Part shown: positions 44,434 to 53,353 of the stretch, one piece after another
How the letters are laid out: each line of letters opens with the position of its first letter
Numbering within the stretch: the first letter of the stretch is position 1
Assembly: GCF_000152965.1 (NCBI RefSeq)
Contig: NZ_CH902583.1
Coordinates: 3,823,992-3,887,991 of the forward strand
Direction: 5' to 3'
DNA: 64,000 bases
Origin: Roseobacter sp. MED193
Lineage (GTDB): Bacteria > Pseudomonadota > Alphaproteobacteria > Rhodobacterales > Rhodobacteraceae
Translations under genes and position numbers: made by a program
Notes under the pieces: model-generated
The model's database searches: none
Told to the model about the DNA's origin: nothing
The model's input: only the letters and a program-made list of their open reading frames with translations

Positions 44434-44587
44434 CTAGTAATTCCTCTGTGTCTCTTGCTGTGCAGGGAAAACACTCGACTAGGTTGTCACAGGCATGCAG
44501 CAGAATCTTCTCAAAACCGACTGTCTTGCGCTGCATGCTGCCGTGGCTAAAAGCTCTGCACAAGCGACAACTGCGGAATTAACCCCC

Positions 44588-45061
44588 CTATGCACGCCAT
44601 TCTGCTGCAACCATGACAGGTTGCAGTCCAAAACTCTGAAAAAGCGCCGCTGAGGCAGTGTTGAACGGCGCATAAGTGGTGCTGATGGTGTTGATATCCA
44701 GGGACTTTGCCTGGTGTTTGACCGCGTTCAACAAGGCCAGGCCAACGCCCATGCGGCGAAAGGCCTTGGCGGTGATAATGTGATGCACCATCACGCGGGT
44801 CTCAGAGAACCGGATCGGCAGCGGCGGGCGGTGCTCAACCTCAAAGATGACATAGCCCAGCAGGCCTCCCTTTGGGCTCTCAGCGACGAGCGCGGTGACG
44901 CTGTCTTGCGCCAGCCAGTCGTGTAACCAATGCTGCAGTTCTGCCTCTGACGGGTCTGCAGGGTAGCGGGCGGGTTGATGTGCAACATGGAGGCTGTGCA
45001 AGTCCTGTAAAAGCGGAATGAGGCGACCGGCTTCGCTAGCCGGTAGGTTCAGAATTTTCAT
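44588..45061 (-). CDS. GNAT-family N-acetyltransferase
   Basis: The start at 45061 (MKILNLPASEAGRLIPLLQ) has GAGGGA upstream; the frame to 45205 crosses a terminator and is rejected. The 157 residues show GNAT motifs: GLLGYVIFEV (motif C/D), VHHIITAKAFRRMGVGLALL with the R-x-x-G-x-G/A acetyl-CoA loop, and NTASAALFQSFGLQ (motif B). Substrate unknown. Confidence 0.85.
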   Translation of the reverse strand: MKILNLPASEAGRLIPLLQDLHSLHVAHQPARYPADPSEAELQHWLHDWLAQDSVTALVAESPKGGLLGYVIFEVEHRPPLPIRFSETRVMVHHIITAKAFRRMGVGLALLNAVKHQAKSLDINTISTTYAPFNTASAALFQSFGLQPVMVAAEWRA

Positions 45062-45110
45062 TGTCTTCCCTCGGAATCGGTATCTTGAAAAGTTGGTATT
45101 AAAACGAAGA

Positions 45111-45137
45111 AGGGGCGGATCGCTGTGATCCGCCCCT
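45111..45137 (-). terminator. Terminator after the Bax-inhibitor-1 gene
   Basis: GGGGCGGATC (45112-45121) pairs perfectly with GATCCGCCCC (45127-45136). On the minus strand it is followed by TTCTTCGTTTTAAT. Confidence 0.75.
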
Positions 45138-45167
45138 CGCTGTAGGTCTTGGAATTTTCTGTGTCGC

Positions 45168-45944
45168 TTATTCGCGATTTCCAAGCAGCTGGAGCAGCAT
45201 GACAAAGAGGTTGATGAAGTCCAAATAGAGGCTCAACGCACCCATGATCGCGGCTTTGCCCAGCCATTCCTGGTCGCCGGAATGGGCCATCTCAAGGTAA
45301 GTGGTCTTGATCTTCTGCGTGTCATAGGCGGTTAGGCCGGCGAAGATCAGCACACCAATGACCGAGATCGCAAAGGCCATGGCACCGGACTGCATGAACA
45401 TGTTCACGATGGAGGCCACGATCAGGCCGATGAGGCCCATAATCAGGAAGGCACCCATTGCAGAGAGGTCTTTCTTGGTGGTGTAACCAACCAGGGACAG
45501 ACCCGCAAAAGAGATCGCAGTGATCAGGAAGACCTGAATGATCGACTGGCCAGTGAAGACCAGAAAGATCGAGCTGAGCGAGAGGCCCATAACGGCGGCG
45601 AATACATAAAACAGCAACTGCACACCAGCGGCGGACATGCGGTTGGCCGCGGCACCAAACCCAAAGATAAAGGCAAGTGGGGCTAGCATGATGACCCATT
45701 TCAGCGGCGACAGGTAAATCGCATTGCCAAAGCTGGTCAGGTATTTGCCTTCGCCGATCATGGCGGTCGCGCTTGCCGGATCAGATGTCACCGCCAGATT
45801 GGACAGGGCCCAAGCCGCCAGAAAGGTGATGAACAGGCCTGCGGACATAGTGCCGTAGACTTTGTTCATATGGGCGCGCAGCCCCGCGTCTATCTCAACA
45901 GAGCGAGCGCCTGCTGCAGATCTCATTGTATCAAACTGTGCCAT
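45168..45944 (-). CDS. Bax inhibitor-1 / YccA family membrane protein
   Basis: A 258-residue inner-membrane protein with seven predicted helices. The N-terminus is cytoplasmic (MAQFDTMRSAAGARSVEIDAGL), and the conserved LSSIFLVFTGQSI and the aspartyl dyad region near the C-terminus (GLTAYDTQKIKTTYLEM) are typical of BI-1/TMBIM proteins, some of which are calcium leak channels. In bacteria the family can interact with the FtsH protease complex. It is followed by a terminator. Confidence 0.92.
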   Translation of the reverse strand: MAQFDTMRSAAGARSVEIDAGLRAHMNKVYGTMSAGLFITFLAAWALSNLAVTSDPASATAMIGEGKYLTSFGNAIYLSPLKWVIMLAPLAFIFGFGAAANRMSAAGVQLLFYVFAAVMGLSLSSIFLVFTGQSIIQVFLITAISFAGLSLVGYTTKKDLSAMGAFLIMGLIGLIVASIVNMFMQSGAMAFAISVIGVLIFAGLTAYDTQKIKTTYLEMAHSGDQEWLGKAAIMGALSLYLDFINLFVMLLQLLGNRE

Positions 45945-46081
45945 GTATCATGGTCTCCGTTCCAAAAACTCCCTCGCCGACCTTAGCGCGCATCACAGCG
46001 CGCCAAGTGGCGTTCCCGCTAAATATCGGTTTTCTTGGACAAGCGTTCAAGTCTCTATGCCGAAAATCCCGTTAAAAACGT

Positions 46082-46116
46082 AAAAAGACCTGCCTTATAT
46101 CGAGGCAGGTCTTTTT
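46082..46116 (-). terminator. Terminator after the DUF1127 gene (bidirectional)
   Basis: AAAAAGACCTGCC (46082-46094) pairs perfectly with GGCAGGTCTTTTT (46104-46116) around a 9-base loop. T runs occur on both strands. Confidence 0.85.
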
Positions 46117-46208
46117 CGTGGTGTCCAGTTTTGGCCAAATTGAAATGGATTGATCTGGGGTCGGTACAGTTTCCTGGTCGCTGCACGTCGGATCTTGACG
46201 TGCAACTT

Positions 46209-46442
46209 TTAGTTTTTCCAGCTTTCTGGTGCGTCCCAGATCGGACGGCCTGCCTCTTTCAACGCGTCGCGACGGCTGATACCGATATCTTCCAGCGTGC
46301 GGGCATCCAAGGTGCTCAGTTGGCGTCGCTGGTTCAGCAAGTCCAGGCGGTTTGTCACAAAGGACAGCAGGCTAAACCGCGCACGGGGCTTGATGCTGCG
46401 GATTGGAGTGGCAGAGTGACAGGTGTTCGCACTATAGGTCAT
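46209..46442 (-). CDS. DUF1127 small protein
   Basis: A 77-residue basic protein ending with the DUF1127 motif: RRQLSTLDARTLEDIGISRR followed by DALKEAGRPIWDAPESW. The ~40-residue DUF1127 domain with its conserved L..L....L.DIG..R pattern is frequent in alphaproteobacteria; some members bind RNA and influence phosphate or carbon metabolism, others are uncharacterised. AAAGGA lies 8 bases before the ATG. It is divergent from a LysR gene across 124 bases containing a candidate operator. Confidence 0.88.
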   Translation of the reverse strand: MTYSANTCHSATPIRSIKPRARFSLLSFVTNRLDLLNQRRQLSTLDARTLEDIGISRRDALKEAGRPIWDAPESWKN

Positions 46443-46485
46443 GTTCGTTGTCCTTTCGTTATAATTTGATGTGTCTTCGCGTCTG

Positions 46486-46502
46486 CATCATTTCTATTGA
46501 TG
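46486..46502. promoter_or_regulatory. Candidate LysR-type operator
   Basis: CATCA (46486-46490) and TGATG (46498-46502) form a 5-bp inverted repeat with a 7-base spacer; the core TCATTTCTATTGA fits T-N11-A. It lies between the divergent DUF1127 and LysR genes. A wider TGATGTGT ... ACACATCA pair brackets the region. Confidence 0.4.
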
Positions 46503-46566
46503 TATATGCAGGCTTATGATCTATTTTAAAAACGAATGTTATTGATGAAACACATCAGAGGTTGTG

Positions 46567-47448
46567 ATGGCACGTAATTTGGATATCACCACGCTGCGGT
46601 CTTTTGTTGCGGTGGCGGACTATGGCGGCGTCACCCGCGCGGCTGGATTTTTGCATTTGACCCAGTCTGCGGTTTCCATGCAGCTGAAACGGTTGGAAGA
46701 GCTGCTAGGGCTGGCACTGCTGGATCGCTCTGGGCGCACCATCGCCTTGACCCCCTCAGGCGAACAGCTCTTGGGCTATGCCCGGCGCATGGTAGCCCTA
46801 AATGATGAGGTTATCGGTCGATTGACGGATCAAGCTTTTGAAGGCGAAGTCGTCTTGGGGGTGCCCCATGATGTGGTCTACCCTGTTATCCCGCAGGTTT
46901 TGCAGCGGTTCAATGCCAGCTTTCCAAGGGTGAATGTCAATCTGGTGACCTCGAATACCCGGGATCTGAAGGCGGGCTTTGCCAAGGGGACCTATGATCT
47001 CATCCTGACGACGGAAAGTGGCGCGGGTGAGGGGGGGGAAACTATTCATGAAATGCCACTGCGCTGGGTGGGGGCGCCAAATGGCTCCGCCTGGCGGCAA
47101 AGCCCGTTGCGGCTGGGGTTTTGTCGGGCCTGTATCTTCCGCCCTGTTGCCACTGCGAAACTGGATCAGGCGGGCCAGGAGTGGGACATGGCAGTGGACA
47201 GTGAATCTGATCGTACGGTTGAGGCGACAATCAGCGCCGATCTGGCAGTCGGAGTTCTGCTGGAAGGAACCATCCCCGATCACCAAGAAGCTATTGACCA
47301 TGGCGGCCTCCTGCCGGACCTTCCCATACAGCATATCAATCTCTATGGGGCTGACAGTGTCAGAGCAAGCTTTGTCGAAGACCTGGCGCGGATCATTCGC
47401 CAGGGCTATGCCGCGCTGCGTCCGGTTCCGTTGCGCGCAGCAGGCTGA
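46567..47448 (+). CDS. LysR-family transcriptional regulator
   Basis: The ATG at 46567 (MARNLDITTLRSFVAVADYG) has AGAGG before it. The 293 residues comprise an N-terminal winged HTH (LTQSAVSMQLKRLEELLGL, about 30-50) and a substrate-binding-like effector domain. It probably controls its own promoter and the divergent DUF1127 gene through the intergenic T-N11-A site. The effector is unknown. A strong terminator follows. Confidence 0.9.
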   Translation: MARNLDITTLRSFVAVADYGGVTRAAGFLHLTQSAVSMQLKRLEELLGLALLDRSGRTIALTPSGEQLLGYARRMVALNDEVIGRLTDQAFEGEVVLGVPHDVVYPVIPQVLQRFNASFPRVNVNLVTSNTRDLKAGFAKGTYDLILTTESGAGEGGETIHEMPLRWVGAPNGSAWRQSPLRLGFCRACIFRPVATAKLDQAGQEWDMAVDSESDRTVEATISADLAVGVLLEGTIPDHQEAIDHGGLLPDLPIQHINLYGADSVRASFVEDLARIIRQGYAALRPVPLRAAG

Positions 47449-47464
47449 TCCAGATTGATCTAGA

Positions 47465-47500
47465 AAGGGGGCAGCTAGGTGCTGCCCCCCTTGGTTTTTT
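47465..47500 (+). terminator. Terminator after the LysR gene
   Basis: AAGGGGGCAGC (47465-47475) pairs with GCTGCCCCCCTT (47481-47492, one bulged C), followed by GGTTTTTT. It also separates the convergent oxidoreductase gene. Confidence 0.8.
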
Positions 47501-47503
47501 GAG

Positions 47504-48460
47504 CTAGGGCGTGATTACCACTTTGCCGGTTGAGGCGCGGCTGCGCAGCAGCTCCATGCCTTCGGCGACCTGCGCAAGCGGCAGCACATGGCTGATATGC
47601 GGGGAGATGCGCCCGGAACTGTGCCACTCCATCAAGGTCGCAAAGGAGCGCTGCATGACCTCGGGGTGGGACTTCAGATAGCCACCGATGTAGAATCCGA
47701 TGACGGTGAGATTCTTGACCAGCAGGTGGTTGGCGGGGATCTGTGGCACCTCGCCGCTGGCAAAGCCGATGGGCAGCAATCGACCGCCGGGCTTGGTGGC
47801 GCGAAAGGCTGCTTTCCAGACATCACCGCCCACGGCATCATAAACCACGTCCGCACCGCCGAGTGATTTCACCTCTGCCCGCAAATCGGCGGTGTCATCA
47901 ATCAGGTGGTCAGCACCTGCGGACTTGGCGACCTTCAGTTTTCCCGCTCCACGTGCATGAGCAATGACGCGGGCCCCCATCAGTTTGCCGATTTCCACCG
48001 CTGTCAGCCCGACACCGCCGGCTGCGCCAGTGACCAAAAGTGTCTCTCCTGGCTGCAGGCGGGCGCAGTGGTCAAGGGCGACATGACTGGTGCCATAGGT
48101 AATCAACAAAGCTGCGGCATCCTCAAAGCTCATGCTGTCGGGGATGGCCACCACGCGGGCAGCGTCAAACACCCCTTCCTGGGCCAGGCCTCCCTGCCCA
48201 GAAAAGACCGCGACACGGTCACCGGGAGACACCCGCTGAACCTGTGAACCACATTCCATTACCTCACCCGCCAGTTCCAGCCCAGGGGTGAACGGGGGGA
48301 GAGGGGTGTCTTGGTATGTGCCTTTTTGCAAAAGCAAATCCGCGAAGTTCAGACCGCAGGCTCGGATCCTGACCTTGACCTCATCAGCGCCAGGAGGAGG
48401 GCTTTCGATCTCTTCGAGAACCGGAGGTGCGTTAAAATCATTGATGCGATAGGCCAGCAT
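47504..48460 (-). CDS. NADPH:quinone oxidoreductase family protein (zinc-free MDR)
   Basis: A 318-residue medium-chain dehydrogenase/reductase. The catalytic GroES-like domain has CGLNFADLLLQKGTY, GLELAGEVMECG and GDRVAVFSG; the Rossmann domain has LVTGAAGGVGLTAVEIGKLMGA for NADPH. It lacks the cysteine cluster of zinc-binding alcohol dehydrogenases, so it fits the quinone oxidoreductase subgroup. It should reduce quinones or enals with NADPH. It converges on the LysR gene. Confidence 0.9.
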   Translation of the reverse strand: MLAYRINDFNAPPVLEEIESPPPGADEVKVRIRACGLNFADLLLQKGTYQDTPLPPFTPGLELAGEVMECGSQVQRVSPGDRVAVFSGQGGLAQEGVFDAARVVAIPDSMSFEDAAALLITYGTSHVALDHCARLQPGETLLVTGAAGGVGLTAVEIGKLMGARVIAHARGAGKLKVAKSAGADHLIDDTADLRAEVKSLGGADVVYDAVGGDVWKAAFRATKPGGRLLPIGFASGEVPQIPANHLLVKNLTVIGFYIGGYLKSHPEVMQRSFATLMEWHSSGRISPHISHVLPLAQVAEGMELLRSRASTGKVVITP

Positions 48461-48804
48461 TTCTATCCGTCTTTCTTCTCATGTGCGGGTGATTCGCTCC
48501 AAAGCGATGTTGAAACGGTCGATTTTTGCACCTCACTATTTATGGGGAGGCACAAATAGGTATCCAAAAGCATATATGACACAACCAAAATGATAGGTGA
48601 AATCATACATTTGCCATGTTGTCGGCGTCTGGGCGAGGTGACAGACTTGAATTCAACTGCGAAGGTCTTACTGTTGGGGCTGAGGTTGAGCTCTGATCGT
48701 GATGGTTGAGTATCTCTGTGGTGGGTATTGTATCTGATGCTGCTGCCACTGAAACGCGAAACTATATCCGGGCAGGGATTTATTGTTTAACTAGGAGATA
48801 GCGA
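48461..48804. other. Divergent promoter region, no gene seen
   Basis: This 344-base gap lies between the oxidoreductase and XRE genes, which face away from each other. I see no RNA gene or open frame of note. AT-rich stretches at about 48570-48620 and 48760-48795 are likely promoter areas. Confidence 0.4.
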
Positions 48805-49173
48805 ATGGCTCATCCCGTAGATGTTCATGTCGGCAAACGCATTCGTCACCGTCGGTGGCTCATCGGCAAGACACAGCAACAACTGGCGGAACAGGTTGGT
48901 ATCAAGTTCCAGCAAATCCAGAAGTATGAAACAGGCGCTAACCGCGTCAGCGCCTCTCGGCTTTGGGATATTTCCGACGCCATGGACGTCCCCGTCAGCT
49001 TCTTTTTCGAAGGGCTGGATGAAGAGGCGAAAGATGGTGGCAAGTCGGCAGTTCCTGACGATCTGATGGGGGACAAGGAAGCTCTGGATCTGGTGCGGTC
49101 TTACTATGCTATCCCAGAAAATCAGCGGCGGCGCCTGTTCGAACTGGCCCGCGTGTTGAGCGACGTCGCTTAA
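48805..49173 (+). CDS. XRE-family transcriptional regulator
   Basis: A 122-residue protein with a lambda-repressor-type HTH (RRWLIGKTQQQLAEQVGIKFQQIQKYE, about 15-45, with NRVSASRLWDISDAMDV following) and an alpha-helical C-terminus (EALDLVRSYYAIPENQRRRLFELARVLSDVA) probably for dimerisation. This short form is widespread in Rhodobacteraceae, often annotated as a helix-turn-helix regulator with an unknown regulon. GGAG lies 8 bases upstream of the ATG. Confidence 0.9.
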   Translation: MAHPVDVHVGKRIRHRRWLIGKTQQQLAEQVGIKFQQIQKYETGANRVSASRLWDISDAMDVPVSFFFEGLDEEAKDGGKSAVPDDLMGDKEALDLVRSYYAIPENQRRRLFELARVLSDVA

Positions 49174-49427
49174 CGGGGCCTTTGCATCGGGTTCCCGACG
49201 GTGGTTTGTACTGTACTGAGCGCCCGCAGCATTGATCCGCCCAGTCCTCTGCTTGGGGCAACCCGATGGCGCAAGCCCGGATTGGTCGAAACCGAGAGCA
49301 GGATCTTATTAGAGAATATGTTTTTGCTTGAACCGGGGCCACGAGAGTGGCACCGGTTTTCCTATGTTAATTTCAGGGGGCAGCGGATCGCTTGGGTGGT
49401 CTCAAGCGGATAGATAGAGGTGGGTAG

Positions 49428-50240
49428 ATGATAGAGACAGATTTGAGCGACATTGAGGTTGCACATAAATTGGCCGATGCCGCAGGACAGGTGATCCTGC
49501 CCTATTTTCGCAGTACAGATCTGGACGCGGAGAACAAGCTGAGTGATGGGTTTGATCCCGTGACTGTCGCAGATCGGGCCGCGGAAGAGGCGATGCGAGA
49601 TCTGCTCGCACAACTGCGGCCAAAGGATGGTATTCTGGGCGAAGAGTTCCCGGCCAAGATGGGCACCTCCGGGCGCACCTGGGTGCTTGACCCGATTGAT
49701 GGCACAAGAGGATTTATCAGTGGGACGCCGACTTGGGGGGTGTTGATCGCTCTTTCAGAGGGGGAGGGGCCCATACTCGGCGTGATCGACCAGCCCTATA
49801 CTGCAGAGCGGTTTTCTGGCAGTGCCGCGCAGGGCGACCGGGCGGTACTGGCAGAAATGACAGGGCCTTTGGGGCGCAGGGGGTTAAGAACGCGTTCCAC
49901 GCGCGATCTGGCGGAGGCCATTCTTTTTACTACATTTCCTGAAATCGGCAGCGCCGCTGAGCGGGCAGCGTTTGATCAGGTTGCCGCAGAGGTGAAACTG
50001 ACGCGCTATGGGATGGATTGTTACGCCTATGCGCTGTTGGCGGCCGGGCAGGTTGATCTGGTCATCGAGGCCGGGCTGAACGCCTATGACATTCAAGCGC
50101 CAATTGCTGTCATCCAAGCTGCTGGCGGCGTCGTCACAGATTGGCAGGGCGGGCCCGTGCATGAGGGAGGGCGGGCGCTGGCGGCAGCGACGCCGCAGTT
50201 ACACGCTGAGGCGCTGCGAGTGTTGAACTGGCAGGATTGA
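49428..50240 (+). CDS. hisN: Histidinol-phosphatase-like inositol monophosphatase family enzyme
   Basis: A 270-residue magnesium-dependent phosphatase. Metal motifs are DGFDPVTVADRAAEEAM, GEEF, the signature DPIDGTRGFISGTPTWG (about 88-105) and the C-terminal GLNAYDIQAPIAVIQAAGG. This fits the HisN subgroup, which removes phosphate from histidinol phosphate in histidine synthesis, but IMPase or PAP phosphatase activity is not excluded. GAGGTG lies before the ATG. It stands alone; no other his genes are here. Confidence 0.8.
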   Translation: MIETDLSDIEVAHKLADAAGQVILPYFRSTDLDAENKLSDGFDPVTVADRAAEEAMRDLLAQLRPKDGILGEEFPAKMGTSGRTWVLDPIDGTRGFISGTPTWGVLIALSEGEGPILGVIDQPYTAERFSGSAAQGDRAVLAEMTGPLGRRGLRTRSTRDLAEAILFTTFPEIGSAAERAAFDQVAAEVKLTRYGMDCYAYALLAAGQVDLVIEAGLNAYDIQAPIAVIQAAGGVVTDWQGGPVHEGGRALAAATPQLHAEALRVLNWQD

Positions 50241-50291
50241 AGAGACCGGGGTTCCTGCAGAGCCCATTGGGTATTTGCTGTCGCAGAGTTC

Positions 50292-50368
50292 GGGAGGCGG
50301 GGGCTCTGCCCCCACGGACCTTTGGTCCGCTCCCCCGGAATATTTTAAGAAAGGTGAAAACAGGCCGA
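50292..50368. repeat. REP-like palindromic intergenic element, copy 1
   Basis: GGGAG (50292-50296) and CTCCC (50330-50334) enclose two perfect hairpins, GGGGGC-TCT-GCCCCC (50299-50313) and CGGACC-TTT-GGTCCG (50315-50329). A tail reading GGAATATTTT...GGTGAAAAC follows. A related unit occurs at 58510-58573. Confidence 0.65.
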
Positions 50369-50507
50369 AGAGATCCGCGCCGCATTTCTGCCTTGAGCGC
50401 TTGCCCTGGTTTGAGGTAGATTTCCACCAGGTCGAGTCCTTTGCCTGTTCTCTGTCGGCCTGAACTGCACTCCATGAACCGAGTCGGGCCTAAATGGAGT
50501 GTGCATG

Positions 50508-51848
50508 ATGGGCGAGATCCTTATTCAAAATGCTAATACCGTCCTGACGATGGATGACCATGATCAGGTTTTTCACCATGCGGATGTGTTAATTCGCGAG
50601 GGCGAAATCGCCGCTGTGGGGCATGGATTGGTGAGCACCGGGGAGAGTCTATCTGGTGAGGGCTGCGTGGTGACGCCAGGATTGGTCAACACCCATCATC
50701 ACCTGTATCAAAACCTGACCCGGGCGGTGCCGGGGGCGCAGGATGCGCTGCTGTTTGGCTGGTTGCAGCGGCTCTACCCGATCTGGAGCCGCTTTGGCCC
50801 AGAGGAGATGTTTGTTTCGGCGCAGTTGGGGCTGGTGGAGCTGGCCCTGTCGGGCTGTACGTTGAGTTCCGACCATCTGTATCTTTATCCCAATGGCGCC
50901 CGGTTGGAGGATACCATCCATGCGGCGGCGCAGGTGGGGCTGCGGTTTCACCCCACTCGGGGTGCAATGAGTATTGGTGAAAGCGACGGCGGATTGCCCC
51001 CTGATCATCTGGTAGAGGCGGAAGGTGCTATCCTGGAAGACATGATCCGAGTTGTTGATGGCTTTCATGATGCCGCTGAGGGATCGATGTGTCGGGTCGG
51101 ACTGGCGCCCTGTTCACCCTTTTCGGTGAGTCGAGAATTGATGCGAGATACGGCAATCCTGGCGCGTGACAAGGGGGTGATGTTGCATACGCATCTCGCT
51201 GAAAATGAAGAAGATATCGCCTATTCCGAGGCTAAGTTTGGCTGCCGACCAGGCCAATATGCTGAGGAGTTAGGCTGGACCGGACCGGATGTTTGGCATG
51301 CCCATTGTGTGAAGCTGAACCCGACAGAGATAGATCTTTTTGCGCGCAGTCGCACAGGCGTGGCCCACTGCCCCTGTTCCAACTGTCGACTTGGCTCAGG
51401 GATCGCTCCGGTACGCCAGATGCGCGACGCTGGCGTAGTTTTGGGGCTGGGGGTGGATGGTTCTGCCAGCAATGATATGGCCAATTTAATGGGGGAGGCG
51501 CGTCAGGCCTTGCTGTTGCAGCGTGTGGCTCAGGGGGCAAACGCCATGAGCTCCTACGAGGCCTTGCAAATAGCGACCCGTGGCGGGGCAGATGTACTGG
51601 GGCGTCCTGACTGTGGGCGGCTGGCGGCAGGAAAACGCGCTGATGTGGCTATTTGGGATGTGAGTGGCGTGAGCACAAGTGGGAGCTGGGATCCCGCCGC
51701 GTTGCTGCTGGCGGGGCCTTCAAAGGTCAAACACCTGTTTGTTGAAGGGCGTCAGGTGATCGAGGATGGCGTGGTGACCACTCTGGATCTGCCAAGTCTG
51801 TTGGAGCATCACCATCGTCTTGCAAAGAGGCTGATGGCTATCGGCTAA
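50508..51848 (+). CDS. 8-oxoguanine deaminase / AtzB-TrzN-like amidohydrolase
   Basis: The start at 50508 (MGEILIQNANTVLTMDDHD) or the ATG one codon earlier is served by GGAG; the GTG at 50499 is not. The 446-residue metal-dependent amidohydrolase shows THHHLYQNLTRAVPGA (HxH metal site; the HLYQNLTR sequence is characteristic of 8-oxoguanine deaminase), the ThisHLAENEED strand (HTHLAENEED), AHCVKLNPTEI and GLGVDGSASND. It should convert 8-oxoguanine to uric acid and ammonia. It converges on a guanine deaminase gene, so this is a purine-salvage or catabolic pair. Confidence 0.82.
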   Translation: MGEILIQNANTVLTMDDHDQVFHHADVLIREGEIAAVGHGLVSTGESLSGEGCVVTPGLVNTHHHLYQNLTRAVPGAQDALLFGWLQRLYPIWSRFGPEEMFVSAQLGLVELALSGCTLSSDHLYLYPNGARLEDTIHAAAQVGLRFHPTRGAMSIGESDGGLPPDHLVEAEGAILEDMIRVVDGFHDAAEGSMCRVGLAPCSPFSVSRELMRDTAILARDKGVMLHTHLAENEEDIAYSEAKFGCRPGQYAEELGWTGPDVWHAHCVKLNPTEIDLFARSRTGVAHCPCSNCRLGSGIAPVRQMRDAGVVLGLGVDGSASNDMANLMGEARQALLLQRVAQGANAMSSYEALQIATRGGADVLGRPDCGRLAAGKRADVAIWDVSGVSTSGSWDPAALLLAGPSKVKHLFVEGRQVIEDGVVTTLDLPSLLEHHHRLAKRLMAIG

Positions 51849-51929
51849 CCCTAGAATTCAGGGCGTAGGGCCAGAGGGAGGTACAGACCGATCGAGGGCA
51901 GCGTCAGGGGGCTTGGTGCGCGCCCCGAC

Positions 51930-53216
51930 CTATTGGCGTTGGCCGTTGACCCAGACCTCGGTTACGGCGCGGTCATCCCCCATCATCAAAGTTGGGAAGA
52001 CGGCCTCCCAGAGATCCGCCGCACGGGCGCTACGTTGGGCGATTGCGGGGGTTGAGGAAAGGTCCAGCACCACCAGATCTGCCTCCATTCCGGGGGCAAT
52101 ATTGCCGATTTTATCCTCCATGCGCAGCGCGGTCGCCGAGCCCTGAGTAGCTAGCCAGATCAGCTCTGCAGCATGCAGGGGGCGCCCGCGGAGCTGGCCG
52201 ACCTCATAGGCGGCGGCCATGGTGCGCAGCATAGAAAAGCTGGAGCCGCCGCCGGTGTCGGTGGCCAGGCCGATGCGCTGGCCCTCTGCCATCAGGCCAG
52301 CCATATCGAAGAGCCCTGAGCCTATGAAGGTGTTTGAGGTTGGGCAATGCACCAGGGCTGCGCCATATTCACGCAAACGGTGGCGTTCGCGCTCTTGCAG
52401 GTGGATGGCATGGCCATAGAGGCCGCGGGCGCCAAGCAGACCAAACTCTTCATATGTGTCCAGATAGTCCCGTGCCTGCGGGAAAAGCGTTTTGACCCAT
52501 TCGATCTCATCCAGCTGCTCGCTGAGGTGGGTCTGCATCAAGCATTCGGGATGCTCGCTCCAGAGTGCGCCCATAGCCGCGAGCTGCTCTGGGGTGGACG
52601 TGGGCGAAAATCGGGGGGTAATGGCATATTCAAGGCGATCGACCCCGTGCCAGCGTTCAATAAGGGCTTTGCTGTCATCATAGGCGGATTGCACGGTGTC
52701 GCGCAGCCCCTCGGGGGCATTGCGATCCATGCAGGTCTTGCCGGTGACTACGCGTTGCCCACGGGCCTTGGCGGCGGTGAAAAAAGCATCGACGCTTTCG
52801 GGGTGGATGGTGGCAAAGCTGCAGACCGTGGTGGTGCCATTGGCCAGGGTCAGATCCAGATAGCGTTCTGCGATCTCCTGCGCGTAAGCGGCATCGCCAA
52901 AGCGCATTTCCTCTGGGAAGGTATAGCTGTTTAACCAGTCGATCAGCCGCTTACCCCAACTGGCGATAATGGCGGTCTGCGGGTAATGCACATGGGCGTC
53001 CACAAAGCCGGCCAGGATCAGCCTAGCCCCGTGGTCGATCACTTCGGCCTGAGGCTGCAGGGCTTTCATCTCTTCGAATGTGCCGCAGCCGACAATGCGC
53101 CCTTCCGCCAGCGCCACAGCGGCGGAAACCACGACTGCCTCCTCCGGAGTCTGGGTCTCAAAGGGGGATGCGGAATAGGACAGCACATGTCCGCGCAAGA
53201 TGAAGTTGCTGTGCAT
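51930..53216 (-). CDS. guaD: Guanine deaminase
   Basis: A 428-residue amidohydrolase converting guanine to xanthine. Motifs are DAHVHYPQTAIIASWGKRL (HxH and the guanine deaminase-type YPQ), QTHLSEQLDEI, GHAIHLQERE and ATDTGGGSSFSML. Length and order are standard. AAGGA lies 10 bases before the ATG. It converges on the 8-oxoguanine deaminase gene and is divergent from mgtE. Confidence 0.92.
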   Translation of the reverse strand: MHSNFILRGHVLSYSASPFETQTPEEAVVVSAAVALAEGRIVGCGTFEEMKALQPQAEVIDHGARLILAGFVDAHVHYPQTAIIASWGKRLIDWLNSYTFPEEMRFGDAAYAQEIAERYLDLTLANGTTTVCSFATIHPESVDAFFTAAKARGQRVVTGKTCMDRNAPEGLRDTVQSAYDDSKALIERWHGVDRLEYAITPRFSPTSTPEQLAAMGALWSEHPECLMQTHLSEQLDEIEWVKTLFPQARDYLDTYEEFGLLGARGLYGHAIHLQERERHRLREYGAALVHCPTSNTFIGSGLFDMAGLMAEGQRIGLATDTGGGSSFSMLRTMAAAYEVGQLRGRPLHAAELIWLATQGSATALRMEDKIGNIAPGMEADLVVLDLSSTPAIAQRSARAADLWEAVFPTLMMGDDRAVTEVWVNGQRQ

Positions 53217-53353
53217 TTCGGAGCCGTCCTTTTCTTGCCAAATCGCAGCCCACAGGATACGCGCGCTGAGAGTGCCGGTAAATTATCCCATTGTCATTGT
53301 TTTCTGGTAACTGCTTCTAGTAATTTGCAACCAATCTTAGCAAAGGGCAGCAT

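Noticed and set aside
45062-45205. Upstream extension of the GNAT gene
   Set aside because: It runs through the terminator hairpin at 45111-45137; the start at 45061 has a good ribosome site.
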